Shown: positions 1 through 7,225 of the stretch, in pieces | Position numbering within the stretch: the first letter of the stretch is position 1 | Layout: each line of letters opens with the position of its first letter | From: an uncultured Clostridia bacterium | Lineage (GTDB): Bacteria > Bacillota > Clostridia > Christensenellales > Pumilibacteraceae | Length of the DNA stretch: 11,332 bases | Direction: 5' to 3' | Assembly: GCA_947385185.1 (NCBI GenBank) | Contig: CANDJX010000047.1 | Span: 1-11,332, forward strand | Notes under the pieces: generated by a model | Databases searched by the model: none | Told to the model about the DNA's origin: nothing | What the model saw: the letters and a program-made list of their open reading frames with translations, nothing else | Position numbers and translations under genes: made by a program

Positions 1-47
1 GAGATTCCTGTAAGTGACTGGAGTTCAGACGTGTGCTCTTCCGATCT
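1..47 (+). other. Illumina P7 adapter with index (sequencing artefact)
   Basis: Bases 14-47 match the 34-base Illumina TruSeq read-2 adapter exactly, ending in CTCTTCCGATCT. Bases 1-5 (GAGAT) are the end of the P7 flow-cell primer, and the 8 bases 6-13 (TCCTGTAA) sit exactly where the i7 index belongs. This is library DNA left on the contig end, not genomic sequence. Translations through it give the artefact peptides MTGVQTCALPI and MCSSDL. Genomic sequence starts at about base 48. Confidence 0.98.
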
Positions 48-2046
48 ACAGCGATATTCCCGCGATTATATCTTCGATACAGTCGGGTTTCAGATCTTTC
101 ATGAAGTTTTTCATTCCGCCGCTTTCGAGCTGGAAAACCGCGTGCGTGTTGCCTTCGCCGATCATCTTATATACTTCGGCGTCGTCTACGCCCATAGAAT
201 AAAAGTCAAGTCGTTTGCCCGTCGTTTCTTCGACGATGTCGATCGCTTTCTTTATATCCGTCAAGTTCATGAGTCCGAGGAAGTCCATTTTGAGCAATCC
301 GAGCTCCTCGACCTGAATCATGTTATACTGACACGCGACGATCCCCTGCCCGTTCATTGCAAGCGGCGCATGGTCGCTTATCGGATCGCGGCAGATTATA
401 ACGCCCGCGGCGTGCAGTCCGGTCTGGCGCGGCATACCTTCGATTTCGATCGCAAGATCGAGGACCTGATGAAGCACCGGATCGGTGTCGTATATCTCGC
501 GAAGCTCGGCGATACCGTGATATACGCCGTCCTTGTCCGGCTTTTTGCCGAGGACGTGCTCTATCGTCAGTTTGCCCATCATCTTCGGCATAAGTTTCGT
601 GATCCTGTTCATATCCGAAAACGGAACGTCAAGCACGCGCCCGACGTCTTTTATCGCCGCTTTCGCCGCCATCGTTCCGAACGTGCAGATCTGCGAAACG
701 TGATCGTCGCCGTATTTTCGGCGCACATAGTCTATGACCTCGCCGCGCCGTTCGACGCAGAAATCTATATCGAAATCGGGATTGGACACGCGTTCGGGGT
801 TAAGAAACCGCTCGAAGAACAGATCGAAGCCGAGCGGCTCGATCTTGGTTATTCCTATGGCGTACGCTATTATACTGCCCGCGCCGCTTCCTCTGCCCGG
901 TCCGACCGGAATACCCACGCTCTCGGCATAGTTGATGAAGTCCCACACGACGAGGAAATAATCGGTAAAGCCCATGCCGGACACCACGCCGAACTCATAA
1001 TCGGCGCGTTGTCTTATTTCGGGCGTGATCTCCTTGTATTTTTTCTGTAAGCCCTCGTCGAGCAGCTTTTTCAGATACTCGTCGCTCGTCATGCCGTCGG
1101 GAGCGGTGTAGACGGGATAAAGCATTTTACGGGCAAAAAACGATTTGCAATCGCCGCACTTTCCCACGATCTCGAGCGTGTTGTCGAGCGCCTCGTGCAA
1201 GGTCGGAAAAACGGCTTCCATTTCTTCCCGGCTCTTGAGATAGAATTCTTTGGTCGGGAAATAACTGTCGTCGTCCACGCCGTCTATGCTTTCGGTCACG
1301 TTATCCGTATCGTCGCTGACCGAAAGTTTATCGCCGAAAGCGATACACTGCAAGACTTTCTGCGTGCGCGCGTCCGACTTTTTCAGATAATGCACGTCGT
1401 TGGTTGCCACGAGTTTTACGTTATGTTCGCGCGCTATGCTTATAAGGTACGGCAATACGGTCTTTTGCGAGCGCAGGTTATGGTCCTGGATCTCGATATA
1501 ATAGTCGTCGCCGAACAGCGCTTTGAATTTTTCCACCACGCGCGACGCTTCGTCCATATCGCCCGCAAGAATGGCCTGCGGAAGTTCGCCCGCGACGCAC
1601 GCCGACAGGCAGATCAGTCCCTCGTGGTGTTCTTTCAGGAGCTCGAAATCTATGCGCGGTTTATAATACAAGCCCTCGGTGAAGCCGAGCGATACGAGCT
1701 TGATAAGATTGTGATACCCCGTTTCGTTTTTGCAAAGAAGTACGAGGTGGTTGGCTTTGGGCTTACGCTGTCCGGGCGGCGTGGTATGCACGCGGCGATC
1801 GGGCGCGGTATACACTTCGCAACCGATTATAGGCTTGACTTTGAAATCGCTTTTCTTATTGAAAGCCGCCGCTTCCTTGAAAAACGTCATCGCGCCGTAC
1901 ATATTTCCGTGATCGGTAATAGCCACCGCGGGCTGACCGAGTTCGGCGCAGCGCGAAAAAAGTCGGCTTATTTTAGTCGCTCCGTCGAGAAGCGAATATT
2001 CGGTATGAAGGTGCAGATGCACGAATTGTTTATTATCTTTTTCCAT
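48..2046 (-). CDS. dnaE: DNA polymerase III subunit alpha, C-terminus missing
   Basis: Catalytic subunit of the replicative DNA polymerase (C family, DnaE type, not PolC). The N-terminal PHP domain begins at about residue 9 with HLHLHTEYSLLDGA and contains ITDHGNMYG. The polymerase palm follows, with the glycine-rich GPGRGSGAGS loop, the catalytic pair in PDFDIDF (Asp426 and Asp428) and the third aspartate in MDFLGL (Asp588). About 666 residues are present of a usual 1,100-1,200. The fingers, beta-binding region and OB domain are lost because the contig ends in adapter. The apparent stop TAG at 46-48 is made from one genomic base plus two adapter bases, so it is not real; the sequence breaks off at AGISL, where the family normally continues YRPGPM. 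The start ATG has AAGGA three bases upstream and lies 8 bases after the whiA stop, so the two are probably cotranscribed. Confidence 0.96.
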
Positions 2047-2054
2047 ATATCCTT

Positions 2055-2948
2055 TTATTCCCCGAGTTTTTCCGCGGTTTTCGTCAGTTTGTCAAGACGG
2101 TGCGCCGCGCAGGATTTACTTACCCCGAGCATTTCGGCAAGCTCTCCTATGTTCGCTTCGGGACAGCCTTTGCGGAGCAATGCGGTCGTGCGGAGTTTTT
2201 CGTCCAGCGATTCCAGCCCGACAACCGAATCGATTTTATCTATAGCCGCGATTTGTTTCGCCGCCGCGTCGACCGCCCTGTCTATATTGGCAACGTCGCA
2301 ATTCTGAGCCGCCGACGCGCGTCGACCTATGGAAGAAACGAGCATTTCTTCCTGAAGCTCGAGCGCGGCTTTGGTCGCTCCCATGAATATAAGCGTGTCG
2401 CTTATTTTTTCTTTGCTCTTTAAGTATGCCGTCGATCTGCCGCCGCGCATACCGACGCCCACGGGCGAGGCGGAAGGAGGCAGAAGTTCTATAAAATCGT
2501 CGCGGAGTTTTTCCCCGGAGAACGCGAATTCCATATGATTGTTCTTCCCCGTCGAAAGAAATCCCGCTCCGAGAAACGCGCCGCGCACGTAGCACCGCTT
2601 TTCCGCGCCCGAACGAAGCAATCCTGCGTCTATACCGGTTATCCGCGTCATAGCAGGCGTAAAAACTTTCAGTCTGACGAGCAGTTCCTTTCCGTCCTCG
2701 AAAGTCAGCGTTATATGTTTTCCGAACGTCGCTGCGGGCGGTCTTAACATAAGCGTAAGCGCAAGCCGCGCCGCAAGCGAAGGCAACGCCGCGTTGTCGG
2801 TAACGACGGAAACCGTCGTCCCGCGTCCGGACAGATTGACCGAGCCCGCCGTCTGAACGAGCGCCGACAGCTCCGCAAGCGCCTCGTATTTGTTTTTCGG
2901 CGGAAGCGAAGCAAGCTCCTCCTTCGCTCTCGCGCTGAGCGTACTCAT
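2055..2948 (-). CDS. whiA: DNA-binding protein WhiA
   Basis: WhiA family protein (DUF199), 297 residues, slightly short for the family (usually about 300-325). These proteins have a degenerate LAGLIDADG-type N-terminal domain and a C-terminal helix-turn-helix. They act in sporulation control in actinomycetes and in cell division and chromosome segregation in Bacillota. Visible features: N-terminal MSTLSARAKEELASL; RCYVRGAFLGAGFLSTGKNNHMEFAF at about 118-143, the family's RGAFL motif; YLKSKEKISDTLIFMGA at about 175-191; a QNCDVANIDRAVDAAAKQ stretch at about 215-232; and the HTH at about 257-293 (GELAEMLGVSKSCAAHRLDKL). The start is the ATG at 2946-2948, which overlaps the PHP gene's stop as ATGA and has AAGG seven bases upstream. 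Longer upstream starts would run deep into the PHP gene. Translational coupling to the PHP gene is likely. rapZ and yvcK, usual neighbours, are absent. Confidence 0.95.
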   Translation of the reverse strand: MSTLSARAKEELASLPPKNKYEALAELSALVQTAGSVNLSGRGTTVSVVTDNAALPSLAARLALTLMLRPPAATFGKHITLTFEDGKELLVRLKVFTPAMTRITGIDAGLLRSGAEKRCYVRGAFLGAGFLSTGKNNHMEFAFSGEKLRDDFIELLPPSASPVGVGMRGGRSTAYLKSKEKISDTLIFMGATKAALELQEEMLVSSIGRRASAAQNCDVANIDRAVDAAAKQIAAIDKIDSVVGLESLDEKLRTTALLRKGCPEANIGELAEMLGVSKSCAAHRLDKLTKTAEKLGE

Positions 2949-3697
2949 CGCTTCACCTTGCCGCTTCTGAAGTCGGGCAGCCTGTCCCAGTTGTGAATCA
3001 GACTCATGGGCAGTCCGCTCGTTTTCCATATTTCGAGCGGGTACGAAACGTCGCCCACGCGGTCGGGACTGTGCGCGTCGCTGTCCATTACGAACTTGCA
3101 CCCGAGCGAAGCGAGCATTATAAGATCGTCCGCAGTCATCGAAACGCGTTTGCCGTTGAGTTCGATATACGTACCGTATTTCGCGGCAAGCCCGCCCACC
3201 TCTTTCAGATCTATTCTGCAGCTCGTATTCGGATGCGACAGAATGTCTATTTCGTAGTTTTCTATCGCGCGCAGGTATGCGTCTGTATTCTTTACAAGCG
3301 CTTTCCGCGAGTTTTTGGTGACAAGATTGCGGAGCAGAAACGCCGTTCCGCCGAATTTCGGACGAACTATTTTATGATAACCGCATACGAGAACGTCGAG
3401 CTTGTCCGTAACGTCCGGGTCGACGTCGATCACACCATTCGGCGATATGAAATTCGCCTCGAGTCCGGCATAAACGTTTATGTCCGGATATTTTTCGCGC
3501 GCCGCCGCCACGTCGGCAAGGAATCGCGGAAACGCCTTTTTCGTCATTCCGTAAGTCATATGCCTGAGTCCGTGATCGGTCAGTGCGATTTCTTTCAAGC
3601 CCAAAGCCAAAGCGGCGCGGACGTTGTCGTCCACGCTCCCTTTGCCGTGATTCATGCGGCTGTACGTCGTATGCGTATGATAATCGCCTGAAAGCAT
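2945..3697 (-). CDS. PHP-domain metal-dependent phosphoesterase
   Basis: A 250-residue PHP-superfamily protein resembling YcdX and histidinol-phosphatase-like phosphatases. The metal ligands expected for a tri-metal PHP site are visible in order: HTH at His7 and His9, TDHG at Asp41-His42, Glu80 in AGLEANF, His108 in CGYHK, His155 in SHPNTS, and Asp207-Ala-His209 in MDSDAHS. The site looks intact, so it is probably an active phosphoesterase; the substrate cannot be told from sequence. The ATG at 3695-3697 is chosen because a sigma-A promoter lies just upstream, so the ATG at 3761-3763 would be outside the transcript. The ribosome binding site is weak: GAGG lies 13 bases upstream. A gene of this type between murB and whiA is usual in Clostridia. 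It overlaps whiA by 4 bases (ATGA). Confidence 0.9.
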   Translation of the reverse strand: MLSGDYHTHTTYSRMNHGKGSVDDNVRAALALGLKEIALTDHGLRHMTYGMTKKAFPRFLADVAAAREKYPDINVYAGLEANFISPNGVIDVDPDVTDKLDVLVCGYHKIVRPKFGGTAFLLRNLVTKNSRKALVKNTDAYLRAIENYEIDILSHPNTSCRIDLKEVGGLAAKYGTYIELNGKRVSMTADDLIMLASLGCKFVMDSDAHSPDRVGDVSYPLEIWKTSGLPMSLIHNWDRLPDFRSGKVKR

Positions 3698-3716
3698 TCC
3701 GGAAATATGACCTCGT

Positions 3717-3750
3717 ATTATAGTATACTCCGCCCGGCAAAATTTTTCAA
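3717..3750 (-). promoter_or_regulatory. Sigma-A type promoter for PHP-whiA-dnaE
   Basis: On the minus strand, TTGAAA (3745-3750) is followed after exactly 17 bases by TATACT (3722-3727). A TATAAT overlaps just downstream (3717-3722) but with a 22-base spacer. The transcript would start near 3715, giving a leader of roughly 20 bases before the PHP start codon. This suggests whiA and dnaE have a promoter independent of murB and the amidase-like gene. Confidence 0.7.
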
Positions 3751-3770
3751 GCGATTTGAGCATAAGAAAC

Positions 3771-3797
3771 CGCCGCGTCCGAAACCGATACGCGGCG
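3771..3797 (-). terminator. Hairpin after the amidase-like gene, possible weak terminator
   Basis: An 8-base perfect GC-rich stem (3771-3778 with 3790-3797, CGCCGCGT on the plus strand) encloses an 11-base loop, 14 bases past the amidase-like stop codon. On the minus strand it is followed by GTTTCTT, a poor U-tract, so termination would be partial. Its place just before the PHP promoter fits a transcription-unit boundary. Confidence 0.45.
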
Positions 3798-3810
3798 ACC
3801 GTCAAAAAAT

Positions 3811-4863
3811 TCAGGATCTTCCGCCGCCTATCCTTGCGACGCGCGCCCAGGTGTTCGCTCCTACTATACCGTCCGCAGTAAGCCCGTTCTCGCTCTGAAA
3901 CTCTATGACCGCGTTCTGAGTCTTTGCTCCGAACACCCCGTCGGGCGTCCCGAGCGGGTAAAGTTTGGAAGTCAGTTTCTGTTGCAGATAGGTAACGTAA
4001 ACGTTCCTGTCGCCGCGGCGGAGAGTCGGGCGCGGCGGAAGGACGAGAAGGCTGCGCCACGTATTGCGTCCCACTACGCCGTCCGCAGTAAGCCCGTTTG
4101 CCTGCTGAAACCGCCTGACTGCCGACGCGGTTCCGCTCCCGAACACCCCGTCGACCGTAAGACCGTAACCGTACTCGTTCAGGATAAACTGAAGCAGTCG
4201 CACGAAGTTCCCGCGGCTCCCCGTTTTAAGCGTGGGATAATCGGCAAGAACGTCCCTTCCGATATAGTTCTCCCCGAGATACGCGCATATGCCTTTGCAA
4301 CACTCTTCCGCGACTTCGATCCGATAGTCCGGATCGATCATGAGTTTGGCTTCGCTCAAATTGGTCATAAATCCCGGTTCGACGAGGACGGACCGACAAT
4401 TTACGCTTCCGAGCACGCCGACGTCGATAAGATTTTCCACGCCGCGACCGAGCTGCGACGTGCCCATGACAAGCTGTTCGTACAAGTCTTCGGCAAGCGC
4501 GCGGCTCTGCGCCGCATACGGATTCCGCGAAGAATAAAAAGTCGTTATGCCGCGCGCGGAATTGAAATTATTGCCGCTTCCGAACGCATTGTAACCGAAC
4601 GTCACGAGTATTGTGGGACGGCGACGGTTCACTCTTGCGACGCGCGTCGAAATCGAAGCGTCGGTTATTTCGGGTTTGACGTCGTAAACGTTGTATCCGC
4701 AGCGCAGACAAGCCTCGAGAAATCTGTTTTTTGTCGGTCTGTTGAATTGGTTTTCATAGATTCGGACGTTCAGATACGGCATTACCGGAGTACGCTTACC
4801 CTCGGTGGGCGGATTCTGTCCGTGTTCGTCGTTAGCGGCTATCGTGTACGATGATGTTGCCAA
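3811..4863 (-). CDS. Amidase_3-like protein with two peptidoglycan-binding repeats
   Basis: 350 residues. Residues 1-200 resemble N-acetylmuramoyl-L-alanine amidase (Amidase_3), which cuts the link between MurNAc and the stem peptide using zinc. Residues about 209-273 and 279-343 are two PG_binding_1 repeats, each ending NGLTADG(V/I)VG.NTW. Of the expected catalytic residues, His14 (DEHGQ), Glu37 (RIYENQ) and Glu162 (LVEPGFMTN) are present. The second zinc histidine, normally in a segment like VSIHxNAF, is replaced: here the segment reads VTFGYNAF with Gly90. Activity is therefore doubtful, or this is a variant subfamily. No signal peptide is visible, which recalls mother-cell autolysins of the CwlC or CwlH kind and phage endolysins. 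The start is TTG, with GGAGGA seven bases upstream. It follows murB by 53 bases. Confidence 0.85.
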   Translation of the reverse strand: MATSSYTIAANDEHGQNPPTEGKRTPVMPYLNVRIYENQFNRPTKNRFLEACLRCGYNVYDVKPEITDASISTRVARVNRRRPTILVTFGYNAFGSGNNFNSARGITTFYSSRNPYAAQSRALAEDLYEQLVMGTSQLGRGVENLIDVGVLGSVNCRSVLVEPGFMTNLSEAKLMIDPDYRIEVAEECCKGICAYLGENYIGRDVLADYPTLKTGSRGNFVRLLQFILNEYGYGLTVDGVFGSGTASAVRRFQQANGLTADGVVGRNTWRSLLVLPPRPTLRRGDRNVYVTYLQQKLTSKLYPLGTPDGVFGAKTQNAVIEFQSENGLTADGIVGANTWARVARIGGGRS

Positions 4864-4870
4864 AGTGTTT

Positions 4871-4876
4871 TCCTCC
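4871..4876 (-). promoter_or_regulatory. Ribosome binding site fixing a TTG start
   Basis: GGAGGA on the minus strand, seven bases before the TTG at 4861-4863. No in-frame ATG lies in a better position before the conserved N-terminal segment, so this site decides the start of the amidase-like gene. Confidence 0.85.
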
Positions 4877-4916
4877 GATAATATATATGTTCTCCGACTT
4901 CTTCCCGTTACGCTTG

Positions 4917-5729
4917 TCAGAACTCGCCTATGTAGCCGACTTCCTCTTTCAGTTTTACCCCGAAGCGCGCATAAACTTTGAGTTTGACGGTATCTATGAG
5001 ATTGCGTACGTCTGTCGCCGTTCCGCCGTCGGTCAGAATAAAATTCGCGTGCTTATCGCTTATGCGCGCGCCGCCGATGCGCAATCCTTTCAGTCCCGCT
5101 TTGTCTATGAGTTCGCCCGCGCTTTTGTCGCCGACGCGCGAAAACGTGCTTCCGAACGTCCGTCCCGAGGGCTGGGCTTTACGGCGTTTTATATTCAGCT
5201 CGCGCATACGCGCTTTTATTTTATCGCGATCGCCCGGAACAAGCGCGAATCCGGCTTTCACGATCGCTCCGCGCGGCAAACCTTTGCACGAGCGGTAAGA
5301 AAAATCGAGGTCGCCTCGATTCAGACGAACGACTCCGCGCGGCGTAAGCACTTCGACGAAGTTCAGAACGTCTGATATTTCGCCGCCGTAAGCGCCGGCG
5401 TTCATCACCACTCCGCCGCCCGCGCTTCCGGGAATCCCGCACGCCCATTCCAGCCCGCTCAACCCCGCTTCCGCCGCCGCTCTGCACGCGAGCGGGAGCG
5501 GAACGCCGCCCTCAGCAACGACCGAATTCCCGCTTACGGACAGGTTTGCCGCGCGAACGATTATAACTTTTTCCGTCACGCCGAGATCGGACGCGAGCAA
5601 GTTCGTTCCGCGACCGATAACGATTTCGTCGCCCGAAAGTTTCAGCGAACCGAAGTCGGTCACGACCTCGCCGAACGCGTATCCGCCCAGGCGCACCGAC
5701 GTATATTCGGATAGATTTATTCTTCGCAT
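4917..5729 (-). CDS. murB: UDP-N-acetylenolpyruvoylglucosamine reductase
   Basis: FAD-dependent MurB, which reduces UDP-GlcNAc-enolpyruvate to UDP-MurNAc with NADPH in the cytoplasm, a committed step of peptidoglycan synthesis. From the preferred start it has 270 residues, shorter than the usual 300 or so because there is little before the YTSVRLGG motif. Seen in order: the FAD-binding segment IGRGTNLL (about 38-45); CGIPGSAGGGVVMNAGAYGGE (about 97-117); Tyr145-Arg146 in SYRS; FGSTF with the probable proton-donor Ser194; DKAGLKGLRIGGARIS; and EEVGYIGEF with the catalytic glutamate at about 263. Three in-frame ATGs lie at the start (5759, 5750, 5729). Only 5729 has a Shine-Dalgarno sequence (GGAGG), though just three bases away. 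The gene begins a minus-strand run that continues into the amidase-like gene, and it is divergent from the plus-strand cassette. Confidence 0.95.
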   Translation of the reverse strand: MRRINLSEYTSVRLGGYAFGEVVTDFGSLKLSGDEIVIGRGTNLLASDLGVTEKVIIVRAANLSVSGNSVVAEGGVPLPLACRAAAEAGLSGLEWACGIPGSAGGGVVMNAGAYGGEISDVLNFVEVLTPRGVVRLNRGDLDFSYRSCKGLPRGAIVKAGFALVPGDRDKIKARMRELNIKRRKAQPSGRTFGSTFSRVGDKSAGELIDKAGLKGLRIGGARISDKHANFILTDGGTATDVRNLIDTVKLKVYARFGVKLKEEVGYIGEF

Positions 5730-5732
5730 ACG

Positions 5733-5737
5733 CCTCC
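5733..5737 (-). promoter_or_regulatory. Ribosome binding site of murB, very short spacing
   Basis: GGAGG on the minus strand with only three bases (CGT) before the ATG at 5727-5729. The upstream in-frame ATGs at 5759 and 5750 have no such site. dnaE shows the same tight spacing (AAGGA, then TAT, then ATG). Confidence 0.65.
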
Positions 5738-5796
5738 GATACACGCGCATAGCGCACATATTTCATATGCCAAAAACCGAACGCGCGTTACGCTTT

Positions 5797-5825
5797 AATA
5801 TAAATTCCGGAAAATATTTCATAAA
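5797..5825 (-). promoter_or_regulatory. Candidate murB promoter
   Basis: On the minus strand, TTTATG (5820-5825) and TATATT (5797-5802) are separated by 17 bases, giving a leader of about 60 bases. The -35 is weak. The 180-base gap between murB and the cassette is AT-rich and must hold a promoter for each direction; this is the best minus-strand match I see. Confidence 0.3.
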
Positions 5826-5850
5826 ATTTTTTATAATAATCTTATCTGCG

Positions 5851-5879
5851 TTGACCTTGCCCGAAAAATATTGTATAAT
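5851..5879 (+). promoter_or_regulatory. Strong sigma-A promoter of the plus-strand cassette
   Basis: TTGACC (5851-5856), a 17-base spacer, then a perfect TATAAT (5874-5879). Transcription should start near 5886, about 24 bases before the ATG at 5910. The promoter excludes the upstream in-frame ATG at 5871, which lies on the -10 box. Confidence 0.85.
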
Positions 5880-5909
5880 TACAAAAAACAAAGGATAAAG
5901 GGACGGAAA

Positions 5910-6494
5910 ATGGATTTCGAATGGATAATTTCGCTCGTCGCGGTGATTGTCAGCCTTGTAACGATAATCATAAGTTATCTTACGAACAAAGAGAATCTGA
6001 AGAACGCGTCGGAAAATATGCTTTCCGAACACGGCATCGATTTCAAAGTATCGGTCTGGAACGACATAATCGAACTGTGCGACAAACTCGTGCTCGTGAC
6101 CAATTCCGAACACCTCGAACGTTTCGTCAATATCACCGTCGCAGGCAAGTCGAACGACACGAAAGACGAAGATATACTCAACAGTCTGAACGAGAATTGC
6201 GAACAGATACACTCGATGATGTTCAGGCTCTGCGCCAAAATAAAAGTTCTCGACGGAGAGAACACGGAACTGAGAAATAAAATCAGGGGATACGCGCAGG
6301 ACGTCATCTCTCTTTATAAACAGATGCAGGCTTTTTATCTGAAAAAAAACGCGACCAAAGACGAATATAACGATATAGTCAGAGGCGTAAACGAATTCGA
6401 AATAAGAGGAATTACGTTCTCTCATACCATGCAGGATTATATATCCGAATTACAGGAAAAACTTTTCGATACGGATAAGAGGAGGAAAAACTAA
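5910..6494 (+). CDS. Membrane-anchored helical protein of unknown function
   Basis: 194 residues; I do not recognise the family. One clear transmembrane helix lies at about residues 5-25 (WIISLVAVIVSLVTIIISYL), preceded by a short acidic N-terminus (MDFE) and followed by NKENLKN. The remaining 170 residues are polar, charged and predicted mainly helical, with three cysteines (57, 97 and 108). No enzyme motif is seen. By the positive-inside rule, the Lys after the helix suggests that the large domain is cytoplasmic. The start is the ATG at 5910, with AAAGGGA about six bases upstream and the promoter just before it. The stop overlaps the next start (TAATG), and a GGAGG for the next gene lies inside this one, so the two are translationally coupled. 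As first gene of the cassette, it may anchor or regulate the two soluble partners; that is inference. Confidence 0.8.
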   Translation: MDFEWIISLVAVIVSLVTIIISYLTNKENLKNASENMLSEHGIDFKVSVWNDIIELCDKLVLVTNSEHLERFVNITVAGKSNDTKDEDILNSLNENCEQIHSMMFRLCAKIKVLDGENTELRNKIRGYAQDVISLYKQMQAFYLKKNATKDEYNDIVRGVNEFEIRGITFSHTMQDYISELQEKLFDTDKRRKN

Positions 6495-7210
6495 TGGCAT
6501 TGCTCGGTTACGAAGGCGAAAAACCGACCGCAGAGTCGCGGTCGCTCAACGAGGACGAAGTTATCGGCAACTTCGCCGAACTGATCAAACGGAGCGAAAA
6601 AGCGCGCACCAACCAGAATTTGCGCAGTGTGATAGCCAAGCTCGAAGAAAACATCAAGGATAACGAAAAATACATAATCAAAATGTTCCTTGTCAACAAT
6701 AAGACGGGCAGTATGATAAATTCGGACAACTCGCCGAACATATCTTTCCGCGTAGATACCATCAACAACATTTTCGACAGTATCGCAAGCTCGGTCATCG
6801 ACGCGGGACTGACCGAGGAACAGGTCGCGACTATATTCTTCAACGCGGGCAAGAAGTGCGGCGAAGCATTCGGACTCACGTTCAACACCTATCTCGAAAC
6901 GTATGTCGACGTACAGGACAGCGAAGAAAAGATCGAAGAATGGTGCCTGTTCGACTCGTCGGTCGGCTGGGGCAAGCTCGACTATGACGCCGAGCGGCAG
7001 GCTATCGTCATAACCAACAATTTTCAGGCGAAAAAGATCGACGCCACCGGGGCATATTCCCGCGATTGCAATTTCTTCAAGGGTTATATTTCCGGAGTGC
7101 TCAATAAGATCTCGGGCAAGAAAACGCAGGCGCGAGTCGAATGCATATCTTGCGACAACTGCCCCAAGCATTCCGACGAAAGAGATTGCGTAATAAAATT
7201 CGGATTTTGA
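6494..7210 (+). CDS. V4R-like domain protein with cysteine cluster
   Basis: 238 residues, soluble. The N-terminal 80 or so residues are charged and helical, including KARTNQNLRSVIAKLEENIKDN. The C-terminal part, about 86-238, resembles the V4R domain (4-vinyl reductase type, small-molecule sensing, distantly related to heme-NO-binding domains). The match rests on the helical NIFDSIASSVIDAGLTEEQVATIFFNAGKKCGEAFG, then CNFFKGYISGVLNKISG at about 192-208, and a closing ARVECISCDNCPKHSDERDCVIKF. V4R proteins typically end with a similar VEExxC...GD..C.F.I. Cys192, Cys217, Cys220, Cys223 and Cys232 form a CxxCxxC...C set that could bind metal or a cofactor. GGAGG lies eight bases before the ATG, which overlaps the previous stop by one base. 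The next gene starts 15 bases after its stop. Likely the ligand sensor of the cassette (inference); the ligand is unknown. Confidence 0.75.
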   Translation: MALLGYEGEKPTAESRSLNEDEVIGNFAELIKRSEKARTNQNLRSVIAKLEENIKDNEKYIIKMFLVNNKTGSMINSDNSPNISFRVDTINNIFDSIASSVIDAGLTEEQVATIFFNAGKKCGEAFGLTFNTYLETYVDVQDSEEKIEEWCLFDSSVGWGKLDYDAERQAIVITNNFQAKKIDATGAYSRDCNFFKGYISGVLNKISGKKTQARVECISCDNCPKHSDERDCVIKFGF

Positions 7211-7225
7211 TCGGAGATATAAATT

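Noticed and set aside
14..1050. Open frames starting MTGVQTCALPI and MCSSDL on the plus strand.
   Set aside because: They begin in the Illumina adapter and then run antisense to dnaE.
1195..2307. Long plus-strand open frame of 370 codons.
   Set aside because: Antisense to dnaE and whiA, whose protein families are unmistakable; the frame shows no recognisable domain.
3698..3763. Longer PHP protein starting at the ATG at 3761-3763.
   Set aside because: This start lies upstream of the TTGAAA-TATACT promoter and has no ribosome binding site.
5730..5759. Longer murB starting at the ATGs at 5759 or 5750.
   Set aside because: Neither has a ribosome binding site; the added residues are basic and not conserved. 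GGAGG sits just before 5729. The choice is not certain because the spacing is only three bases.
5763..6425. 220-codon minus-strand open frame upstream of murB.
   Set aside because: It lies opposite the membrane protein gene and covers the cassette promoter; no ribosome binding site or family match.
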